Origin: Zobellella denitrificans
GTDB taxonomy: Bacteria > Pseudomonadota > Gammaproteobacteria > Enterobacterales > Aeromonadaceae
Assembly: GCF_002237365.1 (NCBI RefSeq)
Contig: NZ_NMUO01000007.1
Location: 1-64,000 of the forward strand
Length of the DNA stretch: 64,000 bases
Reading direction: 5' to 3'
A model generated the notes under the pieces. The model searched no databases and was not told where the DNA came from. It saw only the letters and a list, made by a program, of their open reading frames with translations. The number at the start of each line of letters is the position of its first letter. Positions within the stretch are counted from its first letter, which is position 1. Positions 12,194 through 21,068 of this stretch are shown here, one piece after another. The position numbers and the translations under genes are program-made.

Positions 12194-13639
12194 ATGTTCA
12201 ACCTTCGCCCCATCGCCTTCGTACTGAGCATGGCGTTGTCGAAGCTGGCGTTGTTCATGTGGCTGCCTACCCTGCTGGCCCTGTTCAGCAGGGGCGGAGG
12301 CTTCCAGGAGTTCCTGCTGGCCACCCTGCTGACCCATGGCACCGCCTTCGGCCTGCTGGCTTATGGCCAGAAGGCGGAAATCCGTCTTCGGGTCCGGGAG
12401 ATGTTTCTGCTGACCACCCTGGTGTGGTCCACCGTCTGCGTCTTTTCCGCCCTGCCCTTCGTGTTCATCACCCATATCAGCTTTACCGACGCCTTCTTCG
12501 AGGCCATGTCCGGCGTAACCACCACCGGCTCCACCGTGCTCAGCGGCCTGGACGGGATGTCCAAACCCATACTGCTGTGGCGCTCCGTGCTGCAGTGGCT
12601 CGGCGGCCTTGGCTTTATCGTGGCGGCGGTGGCGATATTGCCTTACCTCAACGTGGGCGGGATGCGGCTGTTCCAGACCGAATCCTCCGACTGGTCCGAC
12701 AAGGCCGCCCCCCGCGCCGCCACCGTGGCCAAACACATCGTCCAGCTGTACCTGCTGCTCAGCCTGCTGTGCATGCTGAGCTACTATCTGCTCACCGAGA
12801 TGACCCTGTTCGAGGCCATCAACCACGCCATGACCACCCTGAGCACCGGCGGTTATTCCACCTCGGACGGCTCCATGGGGCACTTCTCCGCCACCGCCCA
12901 CTGGGTGGCCATCGTCTTCATGTTCATCGGCGGCCTGCCCTTCCTGCTGATGGTGTCCAGCCTGCAGCACCGCAACCTGGCCCTGCTGCGCGACGCCCAG
13001 GTGAGGGGCTTCCTGATACTGGTGCTGGCGACCACCCTGGCACTCAGCCTCTATCTCTGGTGGCAGGGCCGCTTCCCGTTGGCCGATGCCATTCGCCTCA
13101 GCCTGTTCAACCTGATCTCCATCGTGACCACCACCGGCTACGGGCTGGACGACTTCGGTACCTGGGGGCCCTTCTCCCTGGTGCTGTTCGCCATCCTGAT
13201 GGTTTCGGGCGCCTGCTCCGGCTCGACCGCCGGCGGCTTCAAGGTGTTCCGTTTCCAGGTGGCCATGGCCCTGTTCCGCAAACAGCTGCACCAATTGATG
13301 CACCCCCGGGCGGTATTTCCCCAGAAATACAACGGCCGACCGGTGAACGACGACATCATCCGCTCCCTGGTCACCTTTATCATGGGTTACTTCGCCACCA
13401 TGGCGCTGCTGGCGCTGGTGCTCGCCCTGATGGGGCTGGAGCCGATGATCGCCATTACCGCCGCCATGACCGCCGTGGCCAACGTGGGGCCGGGCATCGG
13501 CGAAACGATAGGCCCGAGCGGCAACTTCGCCACCCTGCCGGATACCGCCAAGTGGCTGATGGCGGTCGGCATGCTGATGGGCCGGCTGGAGATACTGACG
13601 GTGGCGGTGCTGTTCTTCCCTAGCTTCTGGCGCGGTTGA
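12194..13639 (+). CDS. trkH: Trk potassium channel subunit TrkH
   Basis: A 481-residue inner-membrane K+ uptake channel of the Ktr/Trk/HKT superfamily. It has four M1-P-M2 repeats with selectivity-filter glycines (SGVTTTGSTVL, ALSTG-type STGGYS, TTTGYGLDDF, NVGPGIG). About ten hydrophobic segments are visible. It follows trkA directly. The 3' end overlaps the convergent rmuC gene by 20 bases. Confidence 0.97.
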   Translation: MFNLRPIAFVLSMALSKLALFMWLPTLLALFSRGGGFQEFLLATLLTHGTAFGLLAYGQKAEIRLRVREMFLLTTLVWSTVCVFSALPFVFITHISFTDAFFEAMSGVTTTGSTVLSGLDGMSKPILLWRSVLQWLGGLGFIVAAVAILPYLNVGGMRLFQTESSDWSDKAAPRAATVAKHIVQLYLLLSLLCMLSYYLLTEMTLFEAINHAMTTLSTGGYSTSDGSMGHFSATAHWVAIVFMFIGGLPFLLMVSSLQHRNLALLRDAQVRGFLILVLATTLALSLYLWWQGRFPLADAIRLSLFNLISIVTTTGYGLDDFGTWGPFSLVLFAILMVSGACSGSTAGGFKVFRFQVAMALFRKQLHQLMHPRAVFPQKYNGRPVNDDIIRSLVTFIMGYFATMALLALVLALMGLEPMIAITAAMTAVANVGPGIGETIGPSGNFATLPDTAKWLMAVGMLMGRLEILTVAVLFFPSFWRG

Positions 13640-14969
13640 GCAGGGGCGGCGGCGTCTCCTCCGCCGCCGCCTCCCGCAGGTGCTCGGGCAGGGGCTTGGC
13701 CACCTCCACCCCCAGCTCGCGGAACGCCTCGGCCTGGCGGATCAGGTTGCCCCGGCCCGTGGTCAGCTTCTTCATCGCCTTCTGGTAGCTGTCGTCGGCC
13801 CGCTGCAGCGACTGGCCCACCGCCTCCATGTCTTCCGTGAACAGGCGCAGTTTTTCGTAGATCTTGCCCGCCGATTCGGCGATCTTGCGCGCGTTCTGGT
13901 TCTGCCGCTCCACCCGCCACAGGTTCTCTATGGTGCGCAGGGCCACCAGCAGGTTGGTGGGGCTGACCAGCAGGATGTTGTGGTCCAGGGCGTACTTCAC
14001 CAGCCCCGGCTCCGCCTCCACCGCCACCAGGAAGGCCGGCTCCACCGCCACGAACATCAGCACGTAGTCGAGGGTGCGCACCCCCTGCAGTTGCTGGTAG
14101 TCCTTGCGCCCCAGCTCGCGGATATGGCCGCGCACCGAGGCCACATGCTCGCGCAGGGCCTGCTCCCGCCCGGCCTCGTCCTCGCCGTTGAAGTAGCGCT
14201 CGTAGGCGGTGAGCGACACCTTGGCGTCGATGATGATGTCCTTGTTCTGGGGCAGGTGCACCACCACGTCCGGCTGGTAGCGCTTGCCGTCGGTGTTGGT
14301 GAGGCTCTGCTGGGTACTGTACTCATGGCCCTCGCGCAGCCCCGACTCGGACAGCACCCGGGCCAGCACCACCTCGCCCCAGTTGCCCTGCTGCTTGCTG
14401 TCCCCCTTCAGGGCCCGGGTCAGGGCGGCGGTGTCGGCGCTCATCTGCCGGTTGAGCTCGGCCAGCCGCTCGATTTCGAATTTCAGGCTGTGGCGCTGGC
14501 GGCTCTCGTCGGCGTGGCTTTCCTGCATGGTGCGGCGAAAGCCCTCCAACTGCTCGCGCAGGGGGCCGAGCAGGCCGTCCAGGCTGTGCTGGTTCAGTTC
14601 GCGGAAGTTATGGGTCTTCTGCTCGAAGATGCGCTGGGCCAGGTTTTCGAACTGCTGGGCCAGACGCTGTTCGCTGGCTTCGAACTGGGCCTGCTTCTCC
14701 GCCGCCCACTGGCGCTCCTGGCGCAACAGGGTCTCGTATTCCTTGAGCCGGCCGTTCATCTTCAGCACCAGTTGCTGCTGCTGTTCCAGCCGCTGTCGGC
14801 TGTCCTGCAGCTCCCGGTCGCGCTCGTCCAGCCGGGCCTGCAACTGTTCGTTGCGCTGGGCCAGCAGCAGCAACCGGGAATGCAGGCCGAGCCGGGTCAG
14901 GCCCCAGCCGGCGACGATGCCCGCCAGGACGAGCAACCAGGGCCAGCCAGCCGCGATCCATCCCTCCAT
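13620..14969 (-). CDS. rmuC: DNA recombination protein RmuC homologue
   Basis: A 449-residue protein with one N-terminal membrane anchor (WPWLLVLAGIVAGWGLTRL, about residues 8-27), a long coiled coil (about 35-200, rich in Q/E/R) and the RmuC nuclease-like domain (about 210-405; YQPDVVVHLPQNKDIIIDAKVSLTAYERY). E. coli RmuC limits inversions at short inverted repeats; the fold is PD-(D/E)XK-like, and the visible D..IDAK agrees. ATG 14969 is chosen, with its A shared with the stop of the upstream small gene (TGATG). Confidence 0.92.
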   Translation of the reverse strand: MEGWIAAGWPWLLVLAGIVAGWGLTRLGLHSRLLLLAQRNEQLQARLDERDRELQDSRQRLEQQQQLVLKMNGRLKEYETLLRQERQWAAEKQAQFEASEQRLAQQFENLAQRIFEQKTHNFRELNQHSLDGLLGPLREQLEGFRRTMQESHADESRQRHSLKFEIERLAELNRQMSADTAALTRALKGDSKQQGNWGEVVLARVLSESGLREGHEYSTQQSLTNTDGKRYQPDVVVHLPQNKDIIIDAKVSLTAYERYFNGEDEAGREQALREHVASVRGHIRELGRKDYQQLQGVRTLDYVLMFVAVEPAFLVAVEAEPGLVKYALDHNILLVSPTNLLVALRTIENLWRVERQNQNARKIAESAGKIYEKLRLFTEDMEAVGQSLQRADDSYQKAMKKLTTGRGNLIRQAEAFRELGVEVAKPLPEHLREAAAEETPPPLLNRARS

Positions 14970-15205
14970 CAGCGCCTCCGTTGCTCGAGCAGGGCGGTGA
15001 CCCGCCGGTCGAAACGCAGCCAGAGCAACACATAGAGCAGATAAAGCAGGGTGATCAGCCACTTGTGGTGATTGACGCCGTTGTCGAACTCGGCCAGGGG
15101 CAAACCCAGCAACTGGCTGTACAGCAGCACCAGCAGTGGAAACATCAGGAACACCGACCAACGCCAGCACAGGTTGAGAAAGGAAATAAAGAGGCCGTTA
15201 TCCAA
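14969..15205 (-). CDS. Small two-helix membrane protein, unknown
   Basis: A protein of 78 residues with two hydrophobic segments (about 5-32, FISFLNLCWRWSVFLMFPLL; about 48-64, LITLLYLLYVLLWL) and a basic C-terminal tail (RFDRRVTALLEQRRR). The short loop between them is polar. Its stop codon overlaps the start of rmuC by one base (TGATG), so the two are translationally coupled. I do not recognise the family. Confidence 0.7.
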   Translation of the reverse strand: MDNGLFISFLNLCWRWSVFLMFPLLVLLYSQLLGLPLAEFDNGVNHHKWLITLLYLLYVLLWLRFDRRVTALLEQRRR

Positions 15206-15263
15206 TGCCTTGATTCCAAAAACCGGGACGGAACCCAGAGCTTACCAGCGACCGGCCCCGAAT

Positions 15264-16103
15264 TCAGCCGGCACGGCGCAGATAAGCCTTCAGTTGCTCG
15301 GAGGGAATGGAAGTGCTGGACGACAGGGTATAGGCCGCCCACTGGCCAGCCTGGGCCAGGGCCGCCGACATCTCCAGCCCCGACACCAGGCCGTGGATCA
15401 GGCCGCCGGCGAAGGCATCCCCCGCGCCGGTGGCGTCCACCACCGACACCGGCCGGGCCGGTACCCGGAGGTGCCGTTCGGCCGAGAAGGCCTCGGCACC
15501 CTGCTCGCCGTGGGTTACCACCAGCCACTGCAGCCGCTCCCCGGCCAGCTCGCGGGCATGGGCCCAGAGATCCCTGTGCCGGGCCAGGTCGGCGGCGGAG
15601 GCGATCAGCACCTGGCAGGGCCTGGGCCAGCGCCCACCCTTGGGATACTGGCCGACCACCAGGCTGTGCTCGGCCATCCGCGCCATGTAGCCGGCCACCT
15701 CGGCCCCGTCCAGGTTGACGTAAAGGCAGTCCACCGGCGTGTCGGGCAACTGGCCGGGCAGGGCGGGACGGCGGGCCTGGCGCAGTATGGTGCGCTCGCC
15801 CTGACTGTCCACCAGCACCAGCAGTTCGCCGGTCTCGCCGTCGAAGCGCTCCACATGCCCGACGTCGAGCCCCAGCTCCCGGGCCTGCTGGCAGAGCCAG
15901 TCCCCGGTGTCGTCCCGTCCGACCCGGGAGGCGATGGCCACCTGATGCCCGGCCCACAGCAGCCCCACCCCGGTGTTGGCGGCGCCGCCGCCCAGGCGCC
16001 GGCCCTGATCCCGGTACAGCAGCCGGCCGCCGGCGCGCAGCGGCTCGTCCAGCAGCAGCACATGGTCGCAGTTCAGGTTGGCCAGCAGCACTATCTTCGC
16101 CAT
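15264..16103 (-). CDS. PfkB-family sugar/nucleoside kinase
   Basis: A 279-residue ribokinase/PfkB-fold kinase. The first signature is GGGAANTGVGLLWAGHQVAIASRVG (residues about 37-62) and the second, with the catalytic Asp and anion hole, is DATGAGDAFAGG (about 229-240). It is on the short side for the family. The substrate cannot be told from sequence; the closest general type is YegV/fructokinase-like. A strong terminator for the upstream gene ends only 18 bases before its start, so it depends on read-through or a promoter embedded in or before that terminator. Confidence 0.85.
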   Translation of the reverse strand: MAKIVLLANLNCDHVLLLDEPLRAGGRLLYRDQGRRLGGGAANTGVGLLWAGHQVAIASRVGRDDTGDWLCQQARELGLDVGHVERFDGETGELLVLVDSQGERTILRQARRPALPGQLPDTPVDCLYVNLDGAEVAGYMARMAEHSLVVGQYPKGGRWPRPCQVLIASAADLARHRDLWAHARELAGERLQWLVVTHGEQGAEAFSAERHLRVPARPVSVVDATGAGDAFAGGLIHGLVSGLEMSAALAQAGQWAAYTLSSSTSIPSEQLKAYLRRAG

Positions 16104-16120
16104 CGACGGGCTCCTTCGAT

Positions 16121-16145
16121 AAAAAATGGCGCCGCAGCGGCGCCA
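16121..16145 (-). terminator. Rho-independent terminator after the DUF4399 gene
   Basis: Minus strand: TGGCGCCGC/GCGGCGCCA stem (9 bp, 1-nt centre) followed by six T residues. It lies between the DUF4399 gene and pfkB. Confidence 0.85.
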
Positions 16146-16169
16146 GGCAACAACAGGGTCGGGCCGGCC

Positions 16170-16586
16170 CTACCCTTCCACCCGGATATGAATGGGCTCG
16201 GACATCACCGGCGGCTGGTGGGGAGCGTGCAAATGATCCCCCAGCACCAGTTGCAGCCGGTAATCCCCCGGCGGCAGGCTGAGCCGGGTCTCGGTCTGGC
16301 CGCCGCCGAAGTGCCGCACCTGATCGCTGGCCGGCAGCGGCGCGGCCAGATCCGGCATGGGATCGGCGTTGATCAGCAGGTGATGGTGGCCGGTGTTGGC
16401 CATCTCCACCCCGGCCGGGGCCACGCCCATGCCTTCCAGCCCGAAGCGGACCGTGAATTCCGGCCCCAGCACCTCGCCGTCGGCCGGCGTAATGAAATAG
16501 ACCCGGGCGCCTTCCGGCGCCGGGGTGGCGCTGACGCTGGCGGCGGCCAGCACGGCCGCCGCCGCCAGTATGCTTGCAGCTTTCAT
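16170..16586 (-). CDS. DUF4399 family secreted protein
   Basis: A 138-residue protein with a signal peptide (MKAASILAAAAVLAAASVSATPA). The mature part carries ARVYFITPADGEVLGPEFTVRFGLEGMGV, the NTGHHHLLIN motif and ADQ/PPGDYRLQLVLGDHLHAPH. The His-rich HHHLLI and GDHLHAPH segments define DUF4399 and look able to bind a metal, perhaps copper, but no role is proved. Start at ATG 16586 gives the intact signal peptide; an upstream in-frame start would spoil it. Confidence 0.85.
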   Translation of the reverse strand: MKAASILAAAAVLAAASVSATPAPEGARVYFITPADGEVLGPEFTVRFGLEGMGVAPAGVEMANTGHHHLLINADPMPDLAAPLPASDQVRHFGGGQTETRLSLPPGDYRLQLVLGDHLHAPHQPPVMSEPIHIRVEG

Positions 16587-16640
16587 CCCTTCATCTCCGA
16601 TGGTGAACTCAGTTGCAAGCATAGCACCCGGACGGTGTCC

Positions 16641-17210
16641 TCAGTCGGCCCGGCCCATGTAGCGCCGTTCGGTGGTATGGATGCGCACCTTGTCGCCTAT
16701 CTTCAGGTATTCCGGCACCTGTATGGTGAGGCCGGTGGCAAAGGTAGCCGGCTTGGTACGGGCCGAAGCCGAGGCACCCTTGATTTCGGGCGTGGTGTCC
16801 ACGATTTCCATCTCCACCACCTGAGGCGGTTCCAGACCGATCACCTGACCGTCCACCAGCATCACCTGGATGCCCTGGGTGCTTTCGTCCAGAAACTGCA
16901 GCTCCTCGGCGATGTCGGCGGAGCGGATCGGGTACTGGCTGTAATCCTCGGTGTCCATAAAGATATGGTCGTCGCCGTCCACGTAGGACAGCACCACGGT
17001 GCGCCGCTGCAGCTCCACGGTGGTGAGCAGGTCGTCACCCTTGAAGCGCTCCTCCACCTTGAGGCCGCTCTTGAGATCGGTAAAGCGCATCTTGTACAGG
17101 GTGGTGGCACCCCGGGCGCTCGGGCTCTGCACCTCGATGTCGCGCACCATCAGCAGCTTGCCGTCCAGCTCGACCACCATTCCCTTTTTGACTTCATTTG
17201 CCCTTGGCAT
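16641..17210 (-). CDS. efpL: Elongation factor P-like protein EfpL (YeiP)
   Basis: A 189-residue EF-P paralogue that helps ribosomes through difficult peptide bonds. [18 protein letters not shown] and the C-terminal [13 protein letters not shown] are nearly identical to E. coli YeiP. The domain-I loop reads [10 protein letters not shown], with Arg at the tip where EF-P has the modified Lys; this is the EfpL hallmark. ATG 17210 matches YeiP; the longer in-frame reading lacks homology. Followed by DUF4399. Confidence 0.95.
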   Translation of the reverse strand: MPRANEVKKGMVVELDGKLLMVRDIEVQSPSARGATTLYKMRFTDLKSGLKVEERFKGDDLLTTVELQRRTVVLSYVDGDDHIFMDTEDYSQYPIRSADIAEELQFLDESTQGIQVMLVDGQVIGLEPPQVVEMEIVDTTPEIKGASASARTKPATFATGLTIQVPEYLKIGDKVRIHTTERRYMGRAD

Positions 17211-17449
17211 GGGTACTCTCCGAAAAATCAGACGGCGCATCTTAGCCAAGGCCGACGAAGCGCGCCATCCCCCCAAGCCGGGATTTGAGAGCCCGGCGAC
17301 AGAAGCGGGCGGCCCGGCGCCCTTGCCATGATAAGCGTCAATAAAACCACCACTTTAGCAATACCTCTTTAGCGATAAGGCTGATAGCATGGGACTCGTT
17401 GTTAACCTAAGTGTTTCAACCGACACCAAAACTCATTACAAACAACACA

Positions 17450-17584
17450 AGCACGGGACGCTTCCGTCCGCCATGGGCTCCGCTGCAAGGCTCCGGTGCC
17501 GGGGTGGCATCGTCCATGGTCAAAGCCCCCTGTCCGGATCCGACGCCTCGGATGGCCGGGGCTGCCGCTATTGGGAGGACAGAC
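17450..17584 (+). promoter_or_regulatory. Structured 5' leader of the chemoreceptor mRNA, class unknown
   Basis: The 374 bases before the MCP gene end in a GC-rich, highly foldable stretch. Visible elements are hairpin GGACG-CTTC-CGTCC at its 5' end; a pair CCATGG...CCATGG; hairpin ATCCGA-CGCC-TCGGAT (17538-17553) inside AGCCCC (17524-17529)/GGGGCT (17558-17563). CTGTCC (17530-17535) can alternatively pair with GGACAG (17577-17582), which covers the GGGAGGA ribosome site. This is the layout of a translational switch. The 3' half faintly recalls a c-di-GMP-I riboswitch, but the conserved 5' half is missing. Confidence 0.4.
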
Positions 17585-19273
17585 ATGCAATTTTTCAATC
17601 ATCTCCGGCTACGTTACAAACTGCTGGCCATGGTAGCCAGCCTCTTTATCGGCATACTGCTGGTGCAGGCCTCGGCCATGGCCGGCCTGCGCCAGGAACT
17701 GCTGGATGCCCGCAAGGAAAAAGTACGGGAGCAGGTGGAAACCGCCGTTTCACTGATCAATCACTACTATGAACGCCGCCAGGAGCTGGGCGAGGCGGAA
17801 AGCCGCCGCCTGGCCAAGGAGGCGGTGGGCAGCCTGCGCTATGGCGGCGAAGGCTACATGTGGATCAACGATATGCAGCAGCGCCTGGTGCTGCACCCGA
17901 TGAAGCCCGAGGAAGAAGGCCGGGACATGACCCAGGTGACCGACGCCGACGGCCAGTATCACTGGCAGGCCATGGTACGTCGGGTGCGCGAGCAACAGGC
18001 GGGCTTCGTGGAATACAGCTACATAGGTCCCCAGTTCGACCGCCCCCAGCAGAAGGTATCCTATGTGCAGGGCTTCGCCCCCTGGGGCTGGGTGGTCGGC
18101 AGCGGCGTCTACCTGAGCGACATCAATGCCCTGTTCTGGCAACAGGCCGGCAAGTCCCTGCTGCTGATGGTGCTGGTGATGGTGCTGGCCCTGGCGATCA
18201 GTCTGGTCATCAGCCGTTCGCTCACCTTTTCGGTGGAGCGGGTGCTGGAGGTGGTGCGGCAGTTCGGTGCCGGCAACCTGGCGGTGCGTACCGGCGCCAC
18301 CCGCCGGGACGAGATTGGTCAGCTGTCCCGCGGGGTCGACGCCATGGGCGAGCAGCTCTGCCGGTTGCTGGCGCAAGTACGCAGCGCCGCCCATACCCTG
18401 GATGGCGAGGCCCAGGGCCTGAGCGTAAAAAGCCAGCAGACCCGGGCCGGCATGGAGGCCCAGTTTGCAGAGGTGGATCAAGTGGCCACCGCCATGAACG
18501 AGATGAACGCCACCGTGCACGAGGTGGCCCGTTACGCCAACGACGCCTCCGGTGCCGCCGACCACGCCAACAGCCAGGCCCGCATGGGCCACGACGATGT
18601 GGCGCGCAGTATCGACGCCATGGGCCAGTTGGCGGCCTCCGTCGACCAGGCCCACACCGCCATGCGCGAGCTGGAGGCCCAGACCCAGCAGATCGGCTCG
18701 GTGGTGGAGGTGATCCGCACCATCTCCGAACAGACCAACCTGCTGGCCCTCAACGCCGCCATCGAGGCGGCCCGGGCCGGGGAATCCGGCCGGGGCTTTG
18801 CGGTGGTGGCCGACGAGGTGCGCTCCCTGGCCCAGCGCACCCAGGAGTCGACCGGCGAAATCCAGCAGATGATCCAGCAGTTACAGAGCCACGCCAGGAG
18901 CGTGGTGGATCATATGAACCACAGTCAGGAGCAGGCTTCCCTCAGCATGGAGGTGGTGCGGGCCGCCGGCCAGGATCTGGAGCATATTCTGCAGGAGGTA
19001 CAGCGGATCAACGACATGAACGCCCAGATCGCCACCGCTTCCGAGGAGCAGTCCGCCGTGGCCGAGGAGATCAACAAGAACCTGCTGCACATCAACGAAG
19101 GGGCCCTCGAGGCGCTGCAGGTGACGGAGCTGATTTCCCTGACCAGCCAGACGGTGTATTCCGCCTCACAGGAGTTGAGTCAGCAGATCGCCCACTTCAC
19201 CCTGAGCGGGGAAGCGGCCAAAAAGCCCAGTCCGGAGTACGCCCCCACCTCCTCGACGGCCCAGGCCGCCTGA
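17585..19273 (+). CDS. Methyl-accepting chemotaxis protein with Cache sensor
   Basis: A 562-residue chemoreceptor. TM1 spans about residues 10-31, then a periplasmic single-Cache (sCache_2) domain with EGYMWINDMQQRLVLHPMKPEEEGRDM and WGWVVGSGVYLSDIN. TM2 is about 190-212, followed by HAMP (about 213-265) and the methyl-accepting signalling domain with the conserved hairpin tip EQTNLLALNAAIEAARAGE. ATG 17585 follows GGGAGGA; upstream in-frame codons fall in the leader. Ligand unknown; sCache_2 receptors often bind small carboxylates. A terminator follows. Confidence 0.93.
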   Translation: MQFFNHLRLRYKLLAMVASLFIGILLVQASAMAGLRQELLDARKEKVREQVETAVSLINHYYERRQELGEAESRRLAKEAVGSLRYGGEGYMWINDMQQRLVLHPMKPEEEGRDMTQVTDADGQYHWQAMVRRVREQQAGFVEYSYIGPQFDRPQQKVSYVQGFAPWGWVVGSGVYLSDINALFWQQAGKSLLLMVLVMVLALAISLVISRSLTFSVERVLEVVRQFGAGNLAVRTGATRRDEIGQLSRGVDAMGEQLCRLLAQVRSAAHTLDGEAQGLSVKSQQTRAGMEAQFAEVDQVATAMNEMNATVHEVARYANDASGAADHANSQARMGHDDVARSIDAMGQLAASVDQAHTAMRELEAQTQQIGSVVEVIRTISEQTNLLALNAAIEAARAGESGRGFAVVADEVRSLAQRTQESTGEIQQMIQQLQSHARSVVDHMNHSQEQASLSMEVVRAAGQDLEHILQEVQRINDMNAQIATASEEQSAVAEEINKNLLHINEGALEALQVTELISLTSQTVYSASQELSQQIAHFTLSGEAAKKPSPEYAPTSSTAQAA

Positions 19274-19280
19274 ACCCAAC

Positions 19281-19303
19281 AAGCCGCCCGTGGGCGGCTT
19301 TAT
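19281..19303 (+). terminator. Terminator after the chemoreceptor gene
   Basis: AAGCCGCCC/GGGCGGCTT stem of 9 bp with a GT loop, followed by TAT. The T-run is short; it also lies 3' of the convergent aminotransferase gene. Confidence 0.65.
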
Positions 19304-19318
19304 TGTCGGCGGTGGCCC

Positions 19319-20452
19319 TCAGCCCCGCAGCACCTGGTCCAGGGCCCGCTCGAGGGTAGCGACGGTGCGGTCCACATCCTGCAGCTTGTCCAGCCCGAAC
19401 AGGCCGAGGCGGAAGGTCTGGAAGTCCGCCGGCTCGTCGCACTGCAGCGGCACCCCGGCGGCGATCTGCAGGCCCTCGGCGGCGAACTTGCTGCCGCTTT
19501 TGATGCCGGCGTCCTCGGTGTAGCACACCACCACCCCGGGGGCGGCGAAGCCGTCGGCGGCCACGCTTTTTATTCCCCGGGCCGCCAGCATGCTGCGTAC
19601 CCGTTCACCCAGTTGCTGCTGGCGTGCCTTGAGCAGGTCAAAGCCCAGCGCCTCTGTCTCCCGGATGGTGTCCCGGAAGCGGGTCAGGGCGTCGGTGGGC
19701 ATGGTGGCGTGGTAGGCGTGGCCGCCCTGCTCATAGGCCTCCATGATCTGCAGCCATTTCTTCAGGTCGCAGGCAAAGCTGGTGCTTTGAGTATGTTCGA
19801 TGCGTTCCCGGGCAAGCTTGCTCAGCATCACCAGGCCGCAACAGGGGGAACTGCTCCAGCCTTTCTGGGGAGCACTCAGCAGCACATCCACCCCGCAGGC
19901 CTCCATGTCCACCCAGAGGGTGCCGGAGGCGATGCAGTCGAGCACGAAGAGGCCGCCTGCCTCGTGTACCGCCTCGGCCACCGCCTTGAGATAGTGGTCC
20001 GGCAGCAGCATGCCGGCGGCGGTTTCCACATGGGCGGCGAACACCAGATCCGGCTTGTCCGCCCGGATGGCGGCCACCACCTCCTCGATGGGCGCGGGGG
20101 TGAAGGCCGCCTGGAAACCGGGCGCCACCGGCCGGGCCTTGAGCACCTTCTCGTCGGCGACCATGGCGCCGGCCTCGAAGATCTGGCTCCAGCGATAGCT
20201 GAACCAGCCGTTGCGGATCACCAGGCAGCGCTTGCCGGTGGCAAACTGACGGGCCACCGCCTCCATGCCGAAGGTGCCGCTGCCCGGCACCACCACCACC
20301 GACTCGGCCCGGTACAGCCCCTTGAGGGAAGCGGAGATGTCACGCATCACCTGCTGGAAGCGCTGGGACATGTGGTTGAGGGAGCGGTCGGTGTACACCA
20401 CCGAATACTCCAGCAGGCCATCGGGGTCGACATGGGGCAACAGTCCGGACAT
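19319..20452 (-). CDS. Class V PLP aminotransferase (alanine-glyoxylate/serine-pyruvate type)
   Basis: A 377-residue fold-type I PLP enzyme of the small-subunit-hydrogenase/SgaA group. PLP-site features are GSGTFGMEAVARQF, FVLDCIASGTLWVDM with the PLP-binding Asp, and LLSAPQKGWSSSPCCGLVM with the Schiff-base Lys. The family transfers the amino group of Ala, Ser or Asp to glyoxylate or pyruvate, or acts on phosphonate-derived amines. The substrate is not decidable here. ATG 20452, five bases after GAGG, is preferred over GTG 20458. Monocistronic, convergent with the MCP gene. Confidence 0.85.
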   Translation of the reverse strand: MSGLLPHVDPDGLLEYSVVYTDRSLNHMSQRFQQVMRDISASLKGLYRAESVVVVPGSGTFGMEAVARQFATGKRCLVIRNGWFSYRWSQIFEAGAMVADEKVLKARPVAPGFQAAFTPAPIEEVVAAIRADKPDLVFAAHVETAAGMLLPDHYLKAVAEAVHEAGGLFVLDCIASGTLWVDMEACGVDVLLSAPQKGWSSSPCCGLVMLSKLARERIEHTQSTSFACDLKKWLQIMEAYEQGGHAYHATMPTDALTRFRDTIRETEALGFDLLKARQQQLGERVRSMLAARGIKSVAADGFAAPGVVVCYTEDAGIKSGSKFAAEGLQIAAGVPLQCDEPADFQTFRLGLFGLDKLQDVDRTVATLERALDQVLRG

Positions 20453-20676
20453 AGGCACCTCTATGATTCAGATAACGAATGGAAAGACGGCGAGATAAAA
20501 CACGGCGATCACGGCCGCCGGTAAACAGCTATTCGCAGCAAGCCTCTCAATACTGCCCAATCTGTTCACAAATAACAAAGCTCTGGTACACAAAAATCCG
20601 TTTATCCGCCCATTGCCCGCACGGCCGCCGCCGGTGCTACCATAGACGCCCTGTTTTCAACGAGGTAAGCCGAGCA

Positions 20677-20892
20677 ATGAGCGAACAATTCAGCCTGGAA
20701 GGTCATCCCTTCATTCCCTTGCACAACCTGCTCAAGGTGCTGGGCTGGTGCGATACCGGCGCCATGGCGAAAGCCGTGATCGACGACGGCCTGGTACGGG
20801 TGAACGGTGAGGTGGAAGTGCGCAAGCGCTGCAAGGTCACGGCCGGGCAGAGCGTCAGCTTCAACGGCCAGGAAGTGGTGGTGACGGAATAG
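20677..20892 (+). CDS. ybcJ: S4-domain RNA-binding protein, YbcJ-like
   Basis: A 71-residue protein that is entirely one S4 alpha-L RNA-binding motif ([42 protein letters not shown]). The size matches E. coli YbcJ (70). A CGAGGTAAGC-type ribosome site precedes ATG 20677. Possibly ribosome- or tRNA-associated; not established. A bidirectional terminator shared with tRNA-Pro follows at once. Confidence 0.9.
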   Translation: MSEQFSLEGHPFIPLHNLLKVLGWCDTGAMAKAVIDDGLVRVNGEVEVRKRCKVTAGQSVSFNGQEVVVTE

Positions 20893-20922
20893 AAAAAGCC
20901 CCGCATCACTGCGGGGCTTTTT
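20893..20922. terminator. Bidirectional terminator, ybcJ / tRNA-Pro
   Basis: Perfect 12-bp inverted repeat AAAAAGCCCCGC / GCGGGGCTTTTT with a 6-nt loop. T-runs occur on both strands, so it serves both the ybcJ gene and the convergent tRNA gene. Confidence 0.93.
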
Positions 20923-20929
20923 CGGAATC

Positions 20930-21006
<77 letters not shown>

Positions 21007-21019
21007 TCAACGGGGCGTG

Positions 21020-21048
21020 AATGTACATAAACGGCGAAGGCCTTGCAA
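21020..21048 (-). promoter_or_regulatory. Promoter of tRNA-Pro
   Basis: Minus strand TTGCAA (21043-21048), 17-bp spacer, TACATT (21020-21025), followed by a GC-rich discriminator CACGCCCCG as expected for a growth-rate-regulated stable RNA gene. Confidence 0.6.
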
Positions 21049-21068
21049 GCTCTTTTTGTGCAAAAACC

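Noticed and set aside
10784-13303. An 839-codon open frame on the minus strand opposite trkA and trkH
   Set aside because: It is the mirror of two clear potassium-uptake genes in a high-GC genome. Its product is a low-complexity run of Gln, His and Gly with no known fold.
17450-17584. A c-di-GMP-I (GEMM) riboswitch upstream of the chemoreceptor
   Set aside because: The 3' half has CAAAGCC and a GC stem, but the conserved 5' part and the GNRA hairpin are not found. Kept only as an unassigned structured leader.
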